From: a bacterium (Candidatus Ratteibacteria) CG_4_9_14_3_um_filter_41_21
Lineage (GTDB): Bacteria > Ratteibacteria > UBA8468
Length of the DNA stretch: 10,079 nucleotides
Assembly: GCA_002791075.1 (NCBI GenBank)
Contig: PFWI01000037.1
Location: forward strand, 1-10,079
Direction: 5' to 3'
Part shown: piece after piece, positions 1 through 6,700 of the stretch
Position numbering within the stretch: the stretch's first letter is position 1
Layout: every line of letters begins with the position of its first letter
Position numbers and translations under genes: made by a program
The notes under the pieces: model-generated
The model's input: the letters and a program-made list of their open reading frames with translations, nothing else
Database searches by the model: none
Told to the model about the DNA's origin: nothing

Positions 1-72
1 AATTGCGCGAATTATTAAAGAGTAATAAAAAAAGAATAAAATTTTAAATTTTTAATTCGATTAATTCGCGTA

Positions 73-82
73 ATTCGTGGTT
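73..82 (+). repeat. Short inverted repeat, left copy, upstream of the ATP-cone gene
   Basis: The 10 bases ATTCGTGGTT at 73-82 recur as the exact reverse complement AACCACGAAT at 685-694, so the pair flanks the ATP-cone gene in inverted orientation. The upstream context repeats the core as ATTCGCG at 64-70 followed by ATTCGTGG at 73-80. The rest of 1-92 is AT-rich and contains no convincing promoter or open reading frame. Similar ATTCGTGG-type strings are common dispersed intergenic repeats in uncultured bacterial genomes, which is general recollection and not a database result. A 10-base match could also be chance. Confidence 0.4.
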
Positions 83-86
83 AGGA
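83..86 (+). promoter_or_regulatory. Ribosome binding site of the ATP-cone gene
   Basis: AGGA at 83-86 lies six bases before the ATG at 93. This is normal Shine-Dalgarno spacing and supports that start. Confidence 0.7.
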
Positions 87-92
87 TAAAAT

Positions 93-674
93 ATGAATGA
101 AGTGAAAAAAAGGGATGGGAGGGTGGTTTCCTTTGATAAAAATAAGATTACCGAAGCCATCTTTAAAGCGGCAAAATCTATCGGCGGTGAGGACCGATAT
201 TTAGCCGAAGACCTCGCCGACAGCGTTACCTTTTATCTGGAAAAACAGTTTACCGCTAAAATTCCCACGGTCGAGGAAATTCAGGATATCGTGGAGAGAG
301 TTCTGATTAAAACCGGCCACGCTAAAACCGCCAAAGCCTATATTCTCTACCGGGAGAAACGAGCCAGAATTAGAAAGCTCAAGGAAGGCGTTATCCCCGG
401 AGAATTCAAAGAGGAATTGAGTTCTGACGGCTCAAGCGGCTCTTTTCTTCTGTCCCGTATTAAATACGGGACTAAGGATGAAACCTTTCTCTGGGAGCGA
501 AGAAAAACTGTTGAGACCTTAATCGAGGAAAAGGGGCTCTCGGGAAATATTGCCGAATTAATTGCTTTAGAGGTGGAAGAAGCAATTCTTAACTTAAAAG
601 TGAGGGAATTAAACTCTTCCTTGATTGAAGATTTAGTCAATAGCAAAGTAGCCGAATATAGTCAAAGAAAATAA
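93..674 (+). CDS. Stand-alone ATP-cone domain protein, likely ribonucleotide-reductase associated
   Basis: This 193-residue protein opens with an ATP-cone, the nucleotide-binding module that allosterically controls ribonucleotide reductases. Residues about 3-93 show KKRDGRVVSFD, IPTVEEIQDIVE and a TAKAYILYREKRARIR end. The same motifs begin NrdD in the next gene, and the two genes share 17 identical bases (279-295 and 972-988), so they look like paralogous cones. Residues about 94-193 are charged and helical, with LWERRKTVETLIEEKG followed by a VEEAI and LIEDLVNSK pattern. That pattern recalls the helical segment after the cone in larger reductases, or a degenerate second cone. There is no reductase catalytic domain and no cysteine, so it is not NrdR, which needs a four-cysteine zinc ribbon before the cone. 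It ends 108 bases before nrdD. A regulatory or accessory role is inferred; it may instead be a remnant of a longer reductase. Confidence 0.85.
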   Translation: MNEVKKRDGRVVSFDKNKITEAIFKAAKSIGGEDRYLAEDLADSVTFYLEKQFTAKIPTVEEIQDIVERVLIKTGHAKTAKAYILYREKRARIRKLKEGVIPGEFKEELSSDGSSGSFLLSRIKYGTKDETFLWERRKTVETLIEEKGLSGNIAELIALEVEEAILNLKVRELNSSLIEDLVNSKVAEYSQRK

Positions 675-684
675 ATAAAATAGC

Positions 685-694
685 AACCACGAAT
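685..694 (-). repeat. Short inverted repeat, right copy, downstream of the ATP-cone gene
   Basis: AACCACGAAT is the exact reverse complement of 73-82. It sits 10 bases after the stop codon and directly before the palindrome cluster at 701-762. Together the copies bracket the ATP-cone gene, which could reflect insertion of a repeat family on both sides or transfer of the gene as a cassette. The match is short, so chance remains possible. Confidence 0.4.
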
Positions 695-700
695 AAACAC

Positions 701-762
701 GTGGCATGAATGCCACCGCTACAAATAAATACAAAGAAACGTAGCGGTGCGATTTATCGCAC
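701..762. repeat. Composite palindromic repeat with three interlocking stems
   Basis: Three perfect inverted repeats are packed into 62 bases. Stem A pairs GTGGCA (701-706) with TGCCAC (711-716). Stem B pairs CACCGCTAC (714-722) with GTAGCGGTG (741-749) around an A-rich 18-base loop. Stem C pairs GTGCGAT (747-753) with ATCGCAC (756-762). Stem B shares bases 714-716 with A and 747-749 with C, so the full stems cannot all form together. The layout also reads as two REP-like palindromes of the form GTAGCG-hairpin-CGCTAC, the left lacking its outer left arm and the right lacking its outer right arm. No T-run follows, so it is not a classic terminator. It ends 20 bases before the nrdD start, so it could influence nrdD mRNA stability or translation, but a neutral dispersed repeat is the simpler explanation. 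Confidence 0.75.
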
Positions 763-771
763 AAAATAAAT

Positions 772-777
772 GGAGAG
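772..777 (+). promoter_or_regulatory. Ribosome binding site that fixes the nrdD start
   Basis: GGAGAG at 772-777 lies five bases before the ATG at 783. An in-frame GTG at 747 would add 12 residues (MRFIAQNKWREA), but those residues are encoded by the right arm of the palindrome cluster and have no ribosome site. The ATP-cone begins immediately after the ATG at 783, so 783 is the better start. Confidence 0.8.
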
Positions 778-782
778 AAGCA

Positions 783-3700
783 ATGTTTGAAAAAATCGAG
801 AAAAGGGATGGGCGGAAAGTAAAATTTGAGGCAGAAAAAATCAATATTGCTATTGTGAAAGCGGGAGCCGCCACCGGAGAATTTGACAAAAATGCTGCGC
901 AAAAATTAACCTTGAAGGTTTTAAGTTTAGCATCCAGTTTGATTGGAACAAGAATTCCTACCGTGGAGGAGATTCAGGATATCGTGGAAGAAGTGCTGCT
1001 TTCCTCTCCCTATCGGAAAACCGCGCGCGCCTATATTATCTATCGCGAGCAACACGCCAGGCTCAGAGCCATCACCACCGCCGCCCACCTTGATCTGGTT
1101 GACCAATATCTGGGCAAAAACGACTGGCGAATTAACGAAAACAGCAATATGACTTTTTCCCTGCAAGGATTAAATAATTATCTCTCTTCCGAGGTTACCG
1201 GAGTTTACTGGTTAAATAAAATTTATCCCGCCGAGATTAGAGAGGCTCATCTCAACGGAGATTTCCACATCCACGATTTGAGTATTTTTTCTACCTATTG
1301 CGTGGGGTGGGACCTCTTTGACCTTTTGGCGGGCGGTTTTGGCGGAGTTTCCGGCAAAGTAGAAAGCAAGCCGGCCAAGCACCTGCGCAGCGCCCTGGGA
1401 CAGATCGCCAATTTTTTCTATACGCTTCAGGGGGAAAGCGCGGGTGCCCAGGCTTTTTCTTTTGATAGTCAAACACCAATTACCATAAAAAGAAACGGTC
1501 ATATAGAAACTGTCACTCTGGAGATGTTATTTAATGACTATAAGCACAACGCAAGGGAATTAAATAGGTCTGAAGTAATCTTTACCGAAGATGTCTATAG
1601 AAGATATTCTATTGATGATGCAAATAAAAGAAAATATTTAGACTCAAGAATGCTGACTGAACCAATTTTATTTCAACTTGATAAAATAGAGGTTCTTACA
1701 GAGAATGGATTTGTCCCATTAAATGCTATCTCACGGCATAAGATAAAGAGCCAAGATGATGAATTGTTGATAATAGAGACGGAAGATGGAAATGTTCTTA
1801 GAGTGACTCGTTCTCATCCTGTAGTTTTAGCCGATAGGACAATTAAAAGAGCCGATGAACTCAAGAAGGGAGAGGAACTTTTATCCTTTAATCCGAATCT
1901 GGAGTTGACTGAAAAGATAGAATTACAAAATGATTTCGCCTATCTTATTGGTTTTATGATTGCCGAAGGCTGTTGGGGACACCAAACTAGAGATTACTCA
2001 ATTGTCTCTCAGAAAAGGAATACCAAAGAGAGAAAAAAAATAGAAAACATTTTAAAAAAATTAAAAATCCCCTATTTTGAAAATGGAGAATTTAATATAG
2101 TTTTTGGGACAACAAGTATGGGAAGATTTATAAGAAATCACCTTAATCTACAATCGGGAAGTGATCGGAAAAACTTACCTCAATTCCTATTCAGTCTAAA
2201 GAAAAAGAATATTGGCGATTTGATCAGTGGTCTAATAGATGGCGATGGAGATATTGATAGAGAAAGGATTATTAGGATTCATTCCACAGGATACAGTTTG
2301 CTTATGCAACTAAAACAGGTCTTGAAAATTTTAGGTATAAATTCGACCGTAAGATATGTTTTTGAGAAAAATGCCAAAGAGAATTACAAAGATGCTTATG
2401 TGATAAGGTTTAGAATACCGGGAGAACTTCTTCCTCTTTTTGACCAATCTATTAAACTTCAAAATATCAGATTCAAAATTAAGGAATCTCCGAAATTCTC
2501 TTCTAGAGTTGTCAAAATTACTGATGCCAAATATGATAATGAATATGTATACGACATAACCTCAAAAAATAATCATTTTTTGATAAATAATATAGTTGTT
2601 CATAATTCTAATTTTGACACTTTGTTAAGTCCTTTTATCCGATATGATAACTTGAGTTTTCAGCAGGTAAGGCAGGCCATTCAGGAATTTATCTTCAATG
2701 TCAACGTCCCCACCCGGGTAGGGTTTCAATGTATTTCCGAAGATACTGAAATATTGACTCCTGAAGGATGGCAAGGTTACAACGAAATAAGAGAAGGAAG
2801 CATAATAAAAACTTTCAATATAAAGACCAAAAGAATAGAAAACCAAAGAGTAACGAATGTTTTTAAGAGATACTACAAAGGTATTATGTATAACTTGAAA
2901 AATCGCATCCAGGACCAGTTAGTTTCCCCCAAGCACAAAGTTGTAAGAAAGAAATTTCAAACTGACGAATATATTTTGGAATCTATTGAAGAGATTATGA
3001 AACTAAAATCTCCTTTTATTATTCCTATTGTTGCCGGGAAAAATTTGGACAAGATTCAAGAGACCTATATTCAAAAGGTGAAAAAGGTAAATTATCAGGG
3101 AGTTATCTGGTCTCCCCATACGAAAAATGAAACAGTTGTTGCCCGAAGAAAGGGGAAGGTCTTTATTACTGGAAATACCCCTTTTACCAATATCACTATA
3201 GATTTGACCCCCCCTCCCTATTTTGCCAAACAACCGGTTATTATCGGGGGGAAGCCCCGGAAGGAAACCTACCGGGAATTCCAGGAAGAAATGGATATCA
3301 TTAATCGGGCATTTCTGGAAGTGATGGCTGAAGGAGACGGCAAAGGAAGAGTCTTTAGTGTTGATGCTGATTGTCTTTGTCCAATTAAAAATTCGGGGAA
3401 AATTAAATTGATAAAAATCGGGGAATACACCGATAATTTAATGGAAAAAAGAAAACCTTTCTATTTTAAAGAAAATAATTGTCAAGTTTTAGATGCTAGA
3501 GATTTAAATTTACAATGTTTAGGTTTGAAAGAAGGGAAAATAGATTGGCAAAAAATTAATTTTTTGGTTCGCCACTCAATAAACAATCTTTTGAGAATTT
3601 CTACTGTAGGCGGATTTAATATTAAAGTGACACCCTCACATTCAGTTTTAGTATTAAAAGATGGAGAAATTCAAAGTTTCAAAGCTTCGAATTTAAAAGC

Positions 3701-6700
3701 GGGAGATTATTTGGTTGCACCAAAAATTATTCCTTCTGGAGAAAATAAAATTGCCAAAATTTCTTTAGCTGAAGAATTTTTAAAGAGAGGAAAAACAGAT
3801 GGCATTTATATCAGGGAGGCTTACAAAGAAAATGGAAAAAGATTATGGCAAAAGAGAACCTGCAAAAATTCTACAGGTCATGTAAAAGTTTTCCCCTTAA
3901 ATTGGATAGGGGATAAAATTGAAAAATTTAATTTATCAAAAGCAAAAATAAGTTTGACTGGTTCAAAAATTAAAATTTCAAATGAACTTCCTATTACAAA
4001 AGAACTGGCAGAATTTCTAGGGTGGTATTGTGCCGAAGGTTCGGCAGAAAAAAATAAAAAATATGGAGGGATAAGTTTAGCTTTTAATTTAAAGGAAGAG
4101 AAGAGAACTGCTTCTTATTTGGCTCATTTAATTAAAAAAATTTGGCTAGAAATTCCTATTCGCCTTCGAGAAATTAAAGAAAGAAATTTGATCGAGATAA
4201 GAATTCACTCAAAACTTTTAAGGAGAATAATTACAGAAATATTTAGAATTGAAAATGGTGTCGGGAAAAAGGTTCCTCAAATTATTTTTGAACTTTCTCC
4301 CGAAATGAAAAGAATTTTTCTTTCTGCTTATTTTAAAGGAGATGCGTGGATAACTCAAAACACTGTGGTAAATTCTATTTCGCGAGAATTGATTTATGGA
4401 GTTTCGACTCTTTTAAAACAATTAGGGATATTTCATACCCTTACAGAATACAAATGGGAGGGAAAAACTCGTTGGAGAATCAATATCTGGAGAGATAATG
4501 AATTAGAAAAAAAAGATTCTTATACTATTTCTAAAATTCCGTTACAAGAGAGCGGTTTAGAGAAAATTGTTGAAAGAATATTGGAAAAAGAACCCGACTT
4601 TTATGATTCTTTAGGAAGAAAATATAGAAATTTTAAAACCAGAATTTTCCAAAAATTTGGAATTTCTCATCAAAGCTCTACTTCCTTAAAGAGAATGAAA
4701 GAAGGGGTGAGTTATGCGGTAAAATTGGGAATCGAAATCCCCACCGCTTTAAAAGAAATTGAAAATGATAATCTTTTGTTTCTTAAGATTAAAAAGATAG
4801 AAAAAACAAAATCTTCCAATGGGATGGTTTACGATTTTTCAACTGAAAGTGAAAACTTTGTCGCCGATCAATTTTTGGTCCACAATACCTTCCCCATCCC
4901 AACCTATAATATCACCAAAAATTTTGATTGGGAGAACTCCAACGCCAAATTGCTCTGGGAGGTAACCGCCAAATATGGCATTCCCTATTTTTGCCTGGAT
5001 GAGAATACCGAAATTTTTACCGATAAAGGAGTTAAAAAAATTAAGAATGTATCATTGAAAGATAAAGTTTTATCTAATACTGGGAAACTTGAGAAAATTA
5101 GTTTTAAGAAAAAAGTTAAATCTAATGAAAGTATTATTCTTGAGGGAGACGAGTTTTCTATAATTTGTAGCCTTAATCATAGATTTTTAACGAAAGATGG
5201 TTTGAAAATGGCACAAGATCTTTCTTTAGATGATTACCTTTTACAATATAAAGACGAGGTTGTTTTTGAAAATGGTTTAGTTTTAAATAATTATTATCAA
5301 CAGTTCTTTAAGGTGGATGATTTAGCCCGATTAGGAAGAAATAAATTTGAAAAACTTGTTCCTAAGAGAATAATTAAGAAAATTCCTAAGTTTCAATATT
5401 ATAAGAATAGATTTCAGTCTACCCTTAATGAAAAGGTTAAAATTCCTGATGATTTGAATGAAGATTTAATGGAACTTATGGGTATTATTTTAGGAGATGG
5501 TAGTATTAGAAAGAGTACTGTTAAAGTAACTAATGCCGATGAGGAAATAATAGATTTTACCGTAGAAACTATTAAAAATAATTTTGGATTAAAGCCTGAG
5601 ATTAGGAAAGCAGGTAAGTCTGAAATATGTAAAGAGATTTCGGTAAGTAGCGTCATCTTAGTTTCCTTTTTGAGAAGTATTAACCTTGGGGGTAATACTT
5701 ACACCAAAAGGATTCCAGAAATCTGTTTTTGGAGAAAAGAAAAAGAAATAAGCGCTTTACTACGAGGACTTTTTGATACTGATGGATCTCTTACTCTTAA
5801 TAGGGGGAAAAATCATATTGTATCTATCTCTTTTGCGAATAATGATTTAATGAATGATGTTCTAATTCTCTTAGCAAAAATAGGTATTATTGGAAAAATT
5901 AATAAATTAGGCAAAAAAGGCTTTCGCTTAGTAATTACCGGTGAGAGGAATATAAGATTATTCAGAGAAAAGGTTGGTTTTAGAATTAAGAGAAAAGAAA
6001 GATTATTGTCGTACCCATGTAAAGATTCTAAACACCCAAGTATGGGGGATAAAATAGTTTCTATAGAAGAAGCAAAAAAGATATCCAAATTTTATGCTTA
6101 TAAAGGAAAAGACTTGGTGCGGGTAAAAAGTAAAAATGAGTATCCTTACTTATTTATTTCTTCTCACCAGAAAGAAACTAAGGCAGTTTCGATAAATAAA
6201 ATTGAGAGAATTAAAGAAGAGCGTATTTTATATGATTTGACAGTTGTCTCTAAAAACCATCTTTTCGTTTTGAGGAATGGAATTATAAGCCATAATTCCA
6301 ACTTCATCAATTCCGATATGAACCCGGAGGATGCCCGCAGTATGTGTCCCTTAGCTGGAGAGGAGAAAGTTTTAATAAAATCATCCAGAGGTAGAAGAGT
6401 GGAATATTCAAGTATTAGAAATATTTATGAAGGTAATAGTAAACAGGAGGAGTATGAAATATATAGTGATGGAAAATTTATAAAAGGAAGATTTAATAAA
6501 TTTAATAACCAAAGGATGATAAAGATTGTTTTAGAGAATGGACATGAAATAAAAACTTCTGAACAGCACCTTAATTTTGTTATGACGAAGCCAAAAAGCA
6601 AAGAGTTAATATTAAAAGGAAAGGAATTAAAAATTGGTATGTATCTTCCTTATTCTTTAAATATTTATAAAGGAGAGGGGGGAAACAAGGATTTAGGTTA

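Noticed and set aside
1..92. Promoter or NrdR box upstream of the ATP-cone gene
   Set aside because: The region is very AT-rich, so weak -10 and -35 resemblances are expected by chance. No paired NrdR-type palindromes were seen here or at 675-782.
93..674. ATP-cone gene as the transcriptional repressor NrdR
   Set aside because: NrdR has a four-cysteine zinc ribbon before the cone. This protein has no cysteine at all and starts directly with the cone.
701..762. Rho-independent terminator after the ATP-cone gene
   Set aside because: The hairpins are strong but none is followed by a T-run on either strand in a suitable position.
747..782. GTG start giving a 12-residue N-terminal extension of NrdD
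   Set aside because: The extension is encoded by a palindromic repeat arm, has no ribosome site, and the ATP-cone begins right after the ATG at 783, which has GGAGAG at good spacing.
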